Assembly: GCA_910579225.1 (NCBI GenBank)
Contig: CAJTTI010000005.1
Location: 62,001-126,000 of the forward strand
Source: an uncultured Lachnospiraceae bacterium
Lineage (GTDB): Bacteria; Bacillota; Clostridia; Lachnospirales; Lachnospiraceae
Length of the DNA stretch: 64,000 bases
Direction: 5' to 3'
Shown in pieces: positions 7,995-16,428 of this stretch. Position numbers and translations under genes: made by a program. Below the pieces are notes generated by a model that ran no database searches, had not been told where the DNA came from, and saw only the letters and a program-made list of their open reading frames with translations. The stretch's first letter is position 1, and every line of letters begins with the position of its first letter.

Positions 7995-8762
7995 TTATAA
8001 TACTTTACTCAGGAAATCAATGGTTCTCGCTTCCTTCGGATGCAGAATCAGCTCTTCCGGACTTCCTTCCTCCACGATATATCCGCCCTCCATAAAGATG
8101 ACGCGGTCCGCCACCTCTCTGGCGAATCCAATCTCATGGGTGACGACCACCATGGTCATGCCTTCCTTTGCCAGCTCCTTCATGACGGCCAGTACCTCGC
8201 CCACCATCTCCGGATCCAGCGCACTGGTCGGCTCGTCAAAGAGCATAATATCCGGCTTCATCTCCAACGCCCGGGCAATGGCCACACGCTGTTTCTGCCC
8301 TCCGGACAGCTGGCTCGGATAGGCATACGCCTTATCTTCCATCCCGACTCTCTGGAGCAGCTGCTCAGCCGCCGTTCTGGCCTGCTCTTTTGTCATCAGC
8401 TTCAAATGCACCGGAGCCAGGATCATATTGTCCATCACGGTCAAATGATTAAACAGATTAAAATGCTGGAACACCATGCCGATATTTTCACGAACCTTAT
8501 TGATATCTGTGCGCTTGTCCGTTACATTATGTCCGTCAATGATGATCTGTCCGCTGGTGGCCGTCTCCAGCTGGTTCAGACACCGAAGGAGCGTGGACTT
8601 ACCACTTCCCGAAGGGCCAAGCAAAACCACCACTTCTCCTTCGGAGACGTCCAGACTGATATCTTTTAAAACTTCCAGCTTCCCGAAGCTTTTCTTCAGA
8701 TTTGTCACATGAATCTTGCAGGAGCTGTCCACGGCCGCCGTAGAATGTGTTCTATCTGCCAC
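7995..8762 (-). CDS. Polar amino-acid ABC transporter ATP-binding protein (GlnQ-like)
   Basis: A 255-residue ATPase of the polar amino-acid uptake family. Walker A is GPSGSGKST, the signature is LSGGQKQR, Walker B is DIMLFDEPTSALDPEM, and the H-loop is VVVTHEIGFA. The C-terminal ILHPKEARTIDFLSKVL is typical of GlnQ/ArtP-type subunits. It starts with GTG and overlaps the end of the permease gene by 11 bases, so translation is coupled. With the permease and binding protein upstream it forms a complete importer; the specific amino acid cannot be read from the sequence. The N-terminal 12 residues before KIHVTNLKKSFG are extra. Confidence 0.92.
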   Translation of the reverse strand: MADRTHSTAAVDSSCKIHVTNLKKSFGKLEVLKDISLDVSEGEVVVLLGPSGSGKSTLLRCLNQLETATSGQIIIDGHNVTDKRTDINKVRENIGMVFQHFNLFNHLTVMDNMILAPVHLKLMTKEQARTAAEQLLQRVGMEDKAYAYPSQLSGGQKQRVAIARALEMKPDIMLFDEPTSALDPEMVGEVLAVMKELAKEGMTMVVVTHEIGFAREVADRVIFMEGGYIVEEGSPEELILHPKEARTIDFLSKVL

Positions 8763-9420
8763 GGTTCACCCTCCTCTCAATCTGCTTCGCGATCTTACTC
8801 AATGTCACAATCACCACCATGTACATGATACCGACAATCGTCCAGGTCTGAAGACTCTTAAATGTATTCCCCACAATTGTCTTTCCCACATTGGTAAGCT
8901 CCGGAAATCCAATCACGGACAAAATGGATGTATCTTTCAGCGTGATAATAAACTGATTGATAATCGAAGGAATCATGGTACGGATTGCCTGCGGAATCAC
9001 CACAAGCGCCATACAGGAACCGTAGGAAAGTCCCAGGCTCCTGCCCGCTTCCATCTGTCCCCGGTCCACACTTTCAATACCAGCCCGAATGATCTCTGCC
9101 ATATAGGCTCCACAGTTCATAGAAAGTGCAATTGTACCCGCCTGGAGCGCATTCAGCCGGAAATCCGCAAAGCCGATTCCCTTCATCCCTGCAGGCACTC
9201 CGAAATAAATAAAATATGCCAGTACAATCAGCGGCACTCCCCGGATGGCATCCACATAAACGGTACCGATCAGGTTCAGTACCCGGTTGTGGCCGACATT
9301 CATCAGTCCAAATATCATGCCGATCACCATGGCAAATATCAGAGAAAGCAATGTCATCAGCAGTGTTCTTCCAAGCGCTGCAGACAGCATGTTTCCGTAT
9401 GTCTGAATGATAGAAATCAT
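8752..9420 (-). CDS. Polar amino-acid ABC transporter permease
   Basis: A 222-residue HisM/GlnP-type inner-membrane permease. It has about five hydrophobic segments, the first near LGRTLLMTLLSLIFAMVIGMIFG. The cytoplasmic EAA-like loop that docks on the ATPase reads RGQMEAGRSLGLSYGSCMALVVIPQ, split here as GQMEAGRSLGLSYG plus VVIPQAIRTMIPS. AAGGAGATACAGCCC gives a good ribosome binding site. It is the middle gene of the three-gene importer operon, 43 bases after the binding-protein gene. Confidence 0.91.
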   Translation of the reverse strand: MISIIQTYGNMLSAALGRTLLMTLLSLIFAMVIGMIFGLMNVGHNRVLNLIGTVYVDAIRGVPLIVLAYFIYFGVPAGMKGIGFADFRLNALQAGTIALSMNCGAYMAEIIRAGIESVDRGQMEAGRSLGLSYGSCMALVVIPQAIRTMIPSIINQFIITLKDTSILSVIGFPELTNVGKTIVGNTFKSLQTWTIVGIMYMVVIVTLSKIAKQIERRVNRGR

Positions 9421-9463
9421 GGGCTGTATCTCCTTACTGTATTACCTGCAAACCTCTGCCAGA

Positions 9464-10297
9464 TCAGTTGACATATTTTGCAATAATCTCATCATATGTT
9501 CCGTTTTCCCGGATACTCTTAAGTCCTGCATTGAACATATCCAGCAGCACCTGATTTGCTTCGTCCTTGATTCCGAATCCATAAGCTGCGCCTTCGTTCG
9601 TCATACCTTCCGGAATCTCCAGTGCAACGTTGCCGGTCTTGATGGAAGCTTCCATAATCGGAGTATCCTCCACACACGCCGCACTGTTGCCGCCGATCAC
9701 ATCCTGATACATATTGGGTGAATCCTCAAAGACTGAGATTGTGAATCCATATTCATCCTTGATGCTCTCCGCAAAGGTCTTGCCTTCTGTACCATTCTTA
9801 ACTGCCACGTTCTTGCCTGCCAGATCTTCAAAGCTCTTGATCTCACTGCCTGCTGCCACTGCAAAGGTCTGGGTCGCATTGTAATACCCATCGGAGAAGA
9901 TCCAACCGTTGTTGATGCGCTCTTCCGTGATGGAAGCGCCTGCAAGCAGAGCGTCCGCCTGGCCTGCCTCCACAGCCGCCAATGCTGCATCAAATCCTAC
10001 GCTCTGAATCTCATACTCAAACCCTTGGTCCTCTGCAATCGCTTTCAGAAGATCCACGTCGATCCCCACAAACTCTCCGCTCTCATTGGTAAACTCAAAA
10101 GGAGGAAAGACCGTATCCATAGCGACGATCCAGGTCTTGCCGCCGGTTGTATCTGCTGCCGGAGTTTCTTCGTTCTCCGCCCCCTCAGTCTGTGCCGGAG
10201 CCTCTGTATCTGCCGATGGAGCTCCTTCCTTAGAACCGCACGCGGTCATGGATAATGCCATGCACGCGATCATTGACATTGCAATTAACTTTTTCAT
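9464..10297 (-). CDS. Amino-acid ABC transporter substrate-binding lipoprotein
   Basis: A 277-residue extracellular solute-binding protein (SBP_bac_3 fold). The signal peptide MKKLIAMSMIACMALSMTAC ends in a lipobox (MTAC, lipidation at Cys20). An acidic, Thr/Pro/Ala-rich tether follows (residues 22-50). The binding core begins WIVAMDTVFPPFEFTNESG and includes GIDVDLLKAIAEDQGFEYE, as in glutamine/arginine/cystine-type receptors. It is the first gene of the operon, so it is likely the most abundant product. It is made from a strong sigma-A promoter about 100 bases upstream, with two hairpins in the leader. Confidence 0.93.
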   Translation of the reverse strand: MKKLIAMSMIACMALSMTACGSKEGAPSADTEAPAQTEGAENEETPAADTTGGKTWIVAMDTVFPPFEFTNESGEFVGIDVDLLKAIAEDQGFEYEIQSVGFDAALAAVEAGQADALLAGASITEERINNGWIFSDGYYNATQTFAVAAGSEIKSFEDLAGKNVAVKNGTEGKTFAESIKDEYGFTISVFEDSPNMYQDVIGGNSAACVEDTPIMEASIKTGNVALEIPEGMTNEGAAYGFGIKDEANQVLLDMFNAGLKSIRENGTYDEIIAKYVN

Positions 10298-10319
10298 AAA
10301 TTATGTACTCTCCTTTTCC

Positions 10320-10379
10320 CCGGCCGTATCTGCCGGTCATTTTAAGCAGAAGGGCGATGTATGTTCCTACACCGCCCTT
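10320..10379 (-). promoter_or_regulatory. Structured 5' leader of the ABC transporter operon (two hairpins)
   Basis: Between the predicted transcription start (about 10387) and the binding-protein ATG lie two hairpins. The first has arms AAGGGCG and CGCCCTT (10350-10356 with 10373-10379) plus inner pairing. The second has arms CCGGC and GCCGG (10320-10324 with 10332-10336) and sits just upstream of the GGAGAG ribosome binding site. Neither has a T tract, so mRNA stabilisation or translational control is more likely than attenuation. Confidence 0.5.
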
Positions 10380-10393
10380 GATGCCTATGACTA

Positions 10394-10422
10394 AGTATAA
10401 ATTTTTCCGTGATTATTGTCAA
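10394..10422 (-). promoter_or_regulatory. Sigma-A promoter for the first amino-acid ABC transporter operon
   Basis: On the minus strand TTGACA (10422-10417) and TATACT (10399-10394) are separated by exactly 17 bp with an A-rich spacer. It is upstream of the binding-protein gene and downstream of the cytidylate-kinase-like gene. Confidence 0.8.
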
Positions 10423-10446
10423 GAAAAATCGTCCCTTTGAGCAGTT

Positions 10447-11037
10447 TCAGATATTCTCTGCTGCGGTCAGGATCATCTGGACCGCCCGGTCAATGCCCAG
10501 CTTTTCCGTATTCAACGTCAGGTCAAAATTCCTGGCATCTCCGTAAGTCTTGCCCGTGTAATAAGCACAGTATTTCTTTCTCGCTTTATCTGCAGCCTTT
10601 ATATCCGCTGCCACCTGATCTGCCGGCGTATCCGGCATCATTCCCGACATTCGCTTCACACGCCATTTGAATCCTGCATGGACAAATACATTGAGACAGT
10701 GATCAAACTCTCTCAGAATATAGTCGCCGTTCCTGCCTACAATGACGCAGCTCTCTCTATTCGCCAGCTCCCGGATCGCATCCTTCTGAGCCCGCCAAAG
10801 TTCCTCATCCAGAGGCTTATTGTAGAAATCAAACAGGCTCTGGGCAAACCCAAAGCTGCTGGGAACTTTCTCATCCCACTTGCGAACCTGTTCCGGATTC
10901 AGCCTGCGGTTGGCCATGGCAGTCTTCAGAATCATATCCTTATCATAATATGGGATTCCCAGCTCCTTTGATACTTTTTTACCAATCTCGCCTCCGCCCG
11001 CACCAAATTCGCGGCCAATCGTAATAATCTTCCTCAT
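10447..11037 (-). CDS. Cytidylate kinase-like family protein
   Basis: A 196-residue P-loop protein of the Cytidylate_kin2 family. The N-terminus MRKIITIGREFGAGGGEIGKK contains the nucleotide-binding loop (GREFGAGGGEIG), which differs from a standard GxxGxGKS. YYDKDMILKTA, CVIVGRNGDYIL and the charged lid-like AADKARKKYCAYYTGKTYG follow. Members are common in Clostridia beside unrelated genes; the phosphoryl acceptor is not established, so a true CMP kinase function should not be assumed. The start at 11037 follows GGAGG by eight bases; an upstream in-frame ATG at 11058 also has a fair site. Confidence 0.83.
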   Translation of the reverse strand: MRKIITIGREFGAGGGEIGKKVSKELGIPYYDKDMILKTAMANRRLNPEQVRKWDEKVPSSFGFAQSLFDFYNKPLDEELWRAQKDAIRELANRESCVIVGRNGDYILREFDHCLNVFVHAGFKWRVKRMSGMMPDTPADQVAADIKAADKARKKYCAYYTGKTYGDARNFDLTLNTEKLGIDRAVQMILTAAENI

Positions 11038-11121
11038 ACCTGCATCCTCCGCCTCCATATCTGTTCCTTGATCAGGGATACTTCTATTATAAGGTCATCC
11101 TAGCTACAGAGCAACCGTTTT

Positions 11122-12522
11122 TTATGATATTTTCTCCATCAGCTTACGTCCCATGAGCACTCCCATGGCGGACGCCATCATCAGTCCCCGGGTCCAGCCG
11201 GAAGAATCTCCCAGACAGTGCAGCCCTTTAATATTGGTATTCAGCTGCTCGTCCATCTTCACCTTGTTGGAATAAAACTTCAGCTCCGGACTGTACAGAA
11301 GCGTCTCATTGCTGGCAAAACCCGGCACCACCTCGTCCATCATTCGAATAAACTCAATGATATTGGTCATGGCCCGGTAAGGCATGGCCGCCGTAATATC
11401 TCCCGCCACCGCATCTTTCAATGTGGGTTTCACATTGGACTGAGCCAATTCTTTCTGCCAGGTTCGTTTGCCGTCCAGAATGTCTCCGTACCGCTGTACC
11501 ATAATATGTCCGGCTCCCAGCATATTCGTCAGTTCTCCCACCTTCTGTGCATAAGCGATGGGCTGGTTGAAAGGTTCTGTAAAATTATGGCTGACCAGAA
11601 TGGACAGATTTGTATTCTCGCTCTTTAAATCTTTGTAGCTGTGCCCATTCACCACTGCCAGATCATCATCATAATTCTCCTGGGCTACAAATCCGCCCGG
11701 ATTCTGGCAGAATGTACGGACTTTATTCTTCCAGGGCTTTGGATAACCTATCAGCTTCCCTTCGTAAAGTACCTGATTGACCATCTCCATGATCTCATTC
11801 CTGCATTCCACCCGGACACCAATGTCAACCGTACCAGGTCTGTGAGCAATTCCGTTCTCCTCGCACACCTTCTCCAGCCAGTCTGCTCCCCTGCGTCCTG
11901 TGGCAATGACGATCTCATCTGCCAGCAGCTCCTTTTGGCCTTCCCGGGATATGACGCGCACGCCGGTACAGACCTCTCCTTCCAGAATGATATTTTCACA
12001 TTCTGTCTCGAACAGCATCTCCACTCCCTGCTGATACAAGTAATTCTGGATATTCAGATAGAGCTGCTGGGCCTTCTCCGTCCCCAGGTGACGAATCGGA
12101 CAGTCCACAAGACGAAGCCCTGCACGAATCGCGCGTCTTCGGATCTCGTCAATCTCCTTGCCCTTGCAGACTCCTTCCACATGCTCATCTGCGCCGAATT
12201 CCAGATAGATTTTATCTGTATAATGGATCAGTTCCTGTGCAAGCTCCTCCCCGATCAACGACGGGAGCTCTCCGCCCACTTCACAGGAAAGGCTGAGTTT
12301 CCCGTCTGAAAAAGCCCCCGCCCCGGAAAATCCTGTAGTGATCATACAGTTTGGCTTGCAGTTCATGCATTTACCGGTCTCCGCCTTCGGGCAGTGCCGC
12401 CAGTCCACCGGCTTTCCCTTCTCAATCATCAGGATCTTCTTTCCTGCCTGATTTCGTATCAGTTCCAGCGCGGTAAAGATGCCGGACGGTCCGGCCCCTA
12501 TGATGATCAAATCATATTTCAA
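11122..12522 (-). CDS. FAD-dependent dehydrogenase (COG2509 type)
   Basis: A 466-residue flavoprotein. Near the N-terminus DLIIIGAGPSGIFTALEL is the Rossmann FAD-binding motif. It is followed by a cysteine pattern (RHCPKAETGKCMNCKPNC) typical of this group, and TTGFSGAGAFSDGKLSL. VIATGRRGADWLEKV is the second nucleotide-contact motif. The C-terminus carries GLHCLGDSSGWTRGLMMASAMG, the FAD-closing motif. The physiological substrate is unknown. I place the start at TTG 12522, nine bases after GGAGG; another in-frame TTG six bases upstream is too close to the site. It lies downstream of the NUDIX gene and may be cotranscribed with it. Confidence 0.85.
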   Translation of the reverse strand: MKYDLIIIGAGPSGIFTALELIRNQAGKKILMIEKGKPVDWRHCPKAETGKCMNCKPNCMITTGFSGAGAFSDGKLSLSCEVGGELPSLIGEELAQELIHYTDKIYLEFGADEHVEGVCKGKEIDEIRRRAIRAGLRLVDCPIRHLGTEKAQQLYLNIQNYLYQQGVEMLFETECENIILEGEVCTGVRVISREGQKELLADEIVIATGRRGADWLEKVCEENGIAHRPGTVDIGVRVECRNEIMEMVNQVLYEGKLIGYPKPWKNKVRTFCQNPGGFVAQENYDDDLAVVNGHSYKDLKSENTNLSILVSHNFTEPFNQPIAYAQKVGELTNMLGAGHIMVQRYGDILDGKRTWQKELAQSNVKPTLKDAVAGDITAAMPYRAMTNIIEFIRMMDEVVPGFASNETLLYSPELKFYSNKVKMDEQLNTNIKGLHCLGDSSGWTRGLMMASAMGVLMGRKLMEKIS

Positions 12523-12588
12523 TGTCAAACTCCTCCTGTCTGCAGTCTTCTTCCTCTGCGGGAATCCATATCTGCGCTCTGTCCGTTT

Positions 12589-13074
12589 TCATTCTGAGGA
12601 CTTTGCCGGCTCCCCATTCAGCACACATTCTGTCAGGCAATCATGCACATAAGACAATTTCAACGAAAAAAACGGAGCTTCCTCTGTCAACAGTTTCAAA
12701 AAAACTTTATCCCCTTCCCACAGGTTCAAGTCCGGAACCTCTTCCTTGGGCACCCACTTTAGCACACCCTCCCGACATTCCTCAAGGGGAACTCCTTCAA
12801 AACCGTCCGCCGTATACAGACACATATACTCGGTCGGGGTGTTGTCTGCCGTAAAAGTCACCAGCCCCCGAAAACGCCAGGAGGTCAGTATATACCCTGT
12901 CTCTTCTTTTACTTCCCGCAGAAGACATTCTTCCGGACTCTCTCCCTCTTCGAAGTGCCCGCCGACCCCAATCCATTTTCCTTCATTGATGTCGTGGTCT
13001 TTTTTTACTCTGTGCATCATCAGGTACTTTCCATCCTGCTCCAGATAGCACAGTGTTGTCATAGGACTTTTCAT
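12589..13074 (-). CDS. NUDIX hydrolase (MutT-like)
   Basis: A 161-residue NUDIX pyrophosphatase. The NUDIX box is GGHFEEGESPEECLLREVKE followed by ETG, matching G-x5-E-x7-REUxEExGU, which binds the catalytic magnesium. The opening CYLEQDGKYLMMHRVKKDHDI and WIGVGGHFE resemble 8-oxo-dGTP diphosphatases, but NUDIX substrates cannot be read from sequence. AGAGGATCAGAAT precedes the ATG. Stop and start spacing (66 bases) to the flavoprotein suggests a shared transcript. Confidence 0.88.
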   Translation of the reverse strand: MKSPMTTLCYLEQDGKYLMMHRVKKDHDINEGKWIGVGGHFEEGESPEECLLREVKEETGYILTSWRFRGLVTFTADNTPTEYMCLYTADGFEGVPLEECREGVLKWVPKEEVPDLNLWEGDKVFLKLLTEEAPFFSLKLSYVHDCLTECVLNGEPAKSSE

Positions 13075-13101
13075 ATTCTGATCCTCTTGGATTTCAAATA
13101 C

Positions 13102-16100
13102 TTACTTCAGTATTTTCCTCAGTGTCTCAAACAGCTTCTCAATATCAATCGGCTTTGCAATATGCCCGTTCATGCCACATTTTAAAGCCTCCTGCTTATC
13201 TTCCTCAAATGCATTGGCCGTCATCGCCAGGACTGGTATGGACGCCAGTTCCTGATCCTCCAGCTTTCGGATCTGCTTCACTGCTTCATATCCGTTCATC
13301 ACCGGCATCTGAACGTCCATCAATACCACCTGATAATATCCCGGCTCGGAATTCTTCAGCATATCCACAGCAATCTGCCCGTTTTCCGCAATTTCTATGA
13401 TAAATCCGGCATCTCCAAGCAAGGCTGTCGCAATCTCCTGATTCAGTTCATTATCCTCCGCCAGCAAAATACGTCCCGTACATACTTTCGACAAATCACT
13501 TTCATCAGAATCAGCATCAGGATCTCCTGCATTTACGATAGAATGCAGACACTCTCTAAGCTCTGATAAAAACAATGGTTTACTGCAGAATGCTGAAACT
13601 CCGGCTTCTCTCGCCTCATCTTCAATATCTGCCCAGTCATATGCCGTCAAAACGATGATCGCCACATCTTCTCCCATCTCCTTGCGGATCCGTCTTGTAA
13701 CTTCAATACCGTTCATGTCCGGAAGCATCCAGTCAATAATATATACAGTATAATCATCCCCGCGCGTGACTGCCTGTCTGGTACGCAGCACCGCCTCTTT
13801 ACCTGACATGGTCCATTCTGCACGCATGCCAATCTGCTGAAACATATAAGATACACTGTCACAAGTATTAAAATCGTCATCTACCACCAGAGCACGACAG
13901 TTTTTAAGCTGCGGTATATCCCGCTGCTCTTTTATTTCAGGGTTCAGCCGGAAGGTAAAACTGACCATAAATTCCGTTCCTACCCCTTCTTTGCTTTTCA
14001 CACTGATGGTACCGCTCATCATATCCACAATATTCTTAGTAATTGCCATACCGAGCCCGGTCCCCTGGATCCCGTTAATGAGCGTACTCTTTTCTCTTTC
14101 AAAAGGCTCAAAAATGTGTGACACGAATTCCTCACTCATGCCGACACCTGTATCCCGTATTACAAATTCATAATTGGCATATCCTGCAGGAGCACCCGGC
14201 CTTTCTGTAATCCGCATACTGATCATGCCGCCGGCGCCTGTATATTTGATACAATTGCTAAGCAGGTTCAGAAGCACCTGGTTCAGCCGGAGTTTATCAC
14301 AGAAAATCTCCTCATCTATTACATCTACTGTATCAATATACAGCTCCAGCTGTTTTGCATGAACATCCGCCTGTACAATATTACGCAGACTATGCAGGAT
14401 ATCCGGAAGACTGCAGGATTTCTCCTCCAAATGCATCTTGCCACTCTCAATCCGACTCATATCCAGCACATCATTAATCAGGCTCAGCAGATGATTTCCA
14501 GAAGTCATGATTTTCTTCAGATATTCTTCCACCTGTTCTCTTCGGTCAATATGAGTAATCGCCAGTGCTGTGAAGCCCACAATCGCATTCATTGGCGTAC
14601 GAATATCATGAGACATATTGGATAAAAAGATACTCTTTGCTTTATTTGCCCTGTTTGCCTGTAAAAGTGCATCTTCCAGCAGATTTTTCTGCTCCATCTC
14701 GTGACGAATTTCCTCATCCACACTACAGAATCCCAGAACAATTCCATGATCTTCGTCCCATTCTCCTGCGCGCGCCACTTTCATCTGAAAATATTTCATT
14801 TCTCCGTCTTTGACAATACGGAAATTCACGCAATATAACTTCTTCTCTATCAGCTCTTCCTCCAGCATATCCGAAGAGCATGCCTGACGCAGCATCTCTT
14901 TGTCTTCCTCATAGACAAATCTCTCTATGTAAAGCTCCATGCTTTCCTGCAGGAATAAGTCTCCGTCAAATACATCCTCAAAAAGATCATCAGCCCGGAG
15001 CAAACTTCCTCTTCCTGAATCCAGGTCAAAAAAGCAGACAAGATTATACTCAATACTGAGCGCATGGATCAGCTCCATCTGACGCCTTTCGTTTTTCTCT
15101 TCCTGCAGCTTCTGAGCAGTGCAGTCAAGGAGAAAACGCTGATAGAACAGTTCGCCATTCTCATTCAGAAGTTTGACGTTGCCCATCACATGCAGAATAT
15201 CCCCGTTTTTATGGCGGACACGGTATTCCACACTGACACTGTCACCTTCCTTTTTCAGAGAACTAATATATCCCCGAAGTCTCTCTCTATCTTCCTCTAC
15301 AACAGATTCTGCCACCATATCAAATCCATCCGCCATCATCTCTTCCTGAGATTCATATCCCAGAATATTAAGCGCCGCTCTGTTGACACTGAGAATGCGC
15401 TCTCCATCTATCGTATGGCACATGACGCCGCAGTCCATTGCCGTAAAGATCAGTTCCAGCGTACGGCTTTTCTTTGTAAGTTCCCGTTCATAGGCGCGTT
15501 CCTGTGTGATATCTATCCCAATCCCCACGGTCCCCATAACGTTTCCATCCAGATTATAGAGCGGAGATTTATAAGTAGTAAGGATTCTGGTCCCGTCTCC
15601 GGTCTGTATCGTCTCTTCCGAAACGCAGGTTATTTTCTTCGTCATGACTTCGCGCTCTGATTCTATACAGGCAGGATCGTCTTCTTCCACATCCCATATA
15701 TATGCATGCCGCTGCCCTTCCACCTGCTCTTTTGATTTATTGACAGACCTGCAGAAACTATTATTTACCTTTTCATGTACGCCGTCCTTGTCTTTATACC
15801 AGATCAAATCCGGAATATTATTAATCGTGGCATCCAAATAATGGTTAACCTGCCAGTAATCTTTGCTCATTTTACAGGTCTGCTGCCATCTCAGAAATCG
15901 AAACTCAACCTCTTCATCCGACATGGGCAGCGTCCAGATATCTCTGATTTCAGACAACTCTTCTTTCAGTGACAAAATCAGTTCTCTGTCTGCAAGCAAA
16001 ATCAGTTCTGACTCTTTGTTCCTGCCTTCCAGCAGTCTGCGCAGATCTTCTCTTTCTTCTTTTCCCTGTAGATTCGCCAGGATCACATCAGCTTCTGATG

Positions 16101-16233
16101 CCAGGATTTCTTCAGGCTCCATGCTTTCTGTAAATTCGTGTGTAAAATGCTCCAGAGGCTCCATCCCTTTTATCACACCAAATGCACAGCAATTATGACC
16201 TGTTAAGTAAAAACGAATATGGCAATGATACAT
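13102..16233 (-). CDS. Hybrid sensor histidine kinase with PAS domains and two C-terminal receivers
   Basis: A 1043-residue soluble signalling protein without membrane segments. Residues 1-115 look like a degenerate receiver (ADVILANLQG where an Asp-containing turn is expected, ending DIWTLPMSDEEVEFRFLRW). PAS domains begin at ATINNIPDLIWYKDKDG and LIFTAMDCGVMCHTIDG, with a third PAS-like region after them. The kinase core has H542 (NMSHDIRTPMN), the N box LNQVLLNLLSNCIKYT, and G boxes DTGVGMSEEF and GTGLGMAITKN. Receivers follow with D834 (IIDWMLPDMNG) and D973 (VLMDVQMPVMNG). GGAGG seven bases before the ATG fixes the start. There is no output domain; the partner is unknown. The chemoreceptor gene lies just upstream on the same strand. 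Confidence 0.9.
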   Translation of the reverse strand: MYHCHIRFYLTGHNCCAFGVIKGMEPLEHFTHEFTESMEPEEILASEADVILANLQGKEEREDLRRLLEGRNKESELILLADRELILSLKEELSEIRDIWTLPMSDEEVEFRFLRWQQTCKMSKDYWQVNHYLDATINNIPDLIWYKDKDGVHEKVNNSFCRSVNKSKEQVEGQRHAYIWDVEEDDPACIESEREVMTKKITCVSEETIQTGDGTRILTTYKSPLYNLDGNVMGTVGIGIDITQERAYERELTKKSRTLELIFTAMDCGVMCHTIDGERILSVNRAALNILGYESQEEMMADGFDMVAESVVEEDRERLRGYISSLKKEGDSVSVEYRVRHKNGDILHVMGNVKLLNENGELFYQRFLLDCTAQKLQEEKNERRQMELIHALSIEYNLVCFFDLDSGRGSLLRADDLFEDVFDGDLFLQESMELYIERFVYEEDKEMLRQACSSDMLEEELIEKKLYCVNFRIVKDGEMKYFQMKVARAGEWDEDHGIVLGFCSVDEEIRHEMEQKNLLEDALLQANRANKAKSIFLSNMSHDIRTPMNAIVGFTALAITHIDRREQVEEYLKKIMTSGNHLLSLINDVLDMSRIESGKMHLEEKSCSLPDILHSLRNIVQADVHAKQLELYIDTVDVIDEEIFCDKLRLNQVLLNLLSNCIKYTGAGGMISMRITERPGAPAGYANYEFVIRDTGVGMSEEFVSHIFEPFEREKSTLINGIQGTGLGMAITKNIVDMMSGTISVKSKEGVGTEFMVSFTFRLNPEIKEQRDIPQLKNCRALVVDDDFNTCDSVSYMFQQIGMRAEWTMSGKEAVLRTRQAVTRGDDYTVYIIDWMLPDMNGIEVTRRIRKEMGEDVAIIVLTAYDWADIEDEAREAGVSAFCSKPLFLSELRECLHSIVNAGDPDADSDESDLSKVCTGRILLAEDNELNQEIATALLGDAGFIIEIAENGQIAVDMLKNSEPGYYQVVLMDVQMPVMNGYEAVKQIRKLEDQELASIPVLAMTANAFEEDKQEALKCGMNGHIAKPIDIEKLFETLRKILK

Positions 16234-16317
16234 TCCCTTTCCTCCATACGCTTTGCAGATACCCTTTTATCTGCCTGTAATTAATCGGTCTCCGAAAGCA
16301 AAATAAGACACATTATC

Positions 16318-16345
16318 ATTATACATGACATTTCCCATAAATCAA
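16318..16345 (-). promoter_or_regulatory. Probable sigma-A promoter for the hybrid kinase
   Basis: On the minus strand TTGATT (16345-16340) and TATAAT (16323-16318) are spaced by 16 bp, about 85 bases before the ATG. It begins just after the chemoreceptor terminator. Confidence 0.55.
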
Positions 16346-16359
16346 TAGATTTTCACTTA

Positions 16360-16394
16360 AAAAGCCGAACAGCATCCGGTACTATTCGGCTTTT
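16360..16394 (-). terminator. Terminator of the chemoreceptor gene
   Basis: AAAAGCCGAA and TTCGGCTTTT form a perfect 10-bp stem with a 15-base loop; on the minus strand the stem ends in a run of T. It lies 35 bases after the chemoreceptor stop. Confidence 0.85.
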
Positions 16395-16428
16395 CCTTCA
16401 GATTTGAAACTGTAATCTGACAGTCTCC

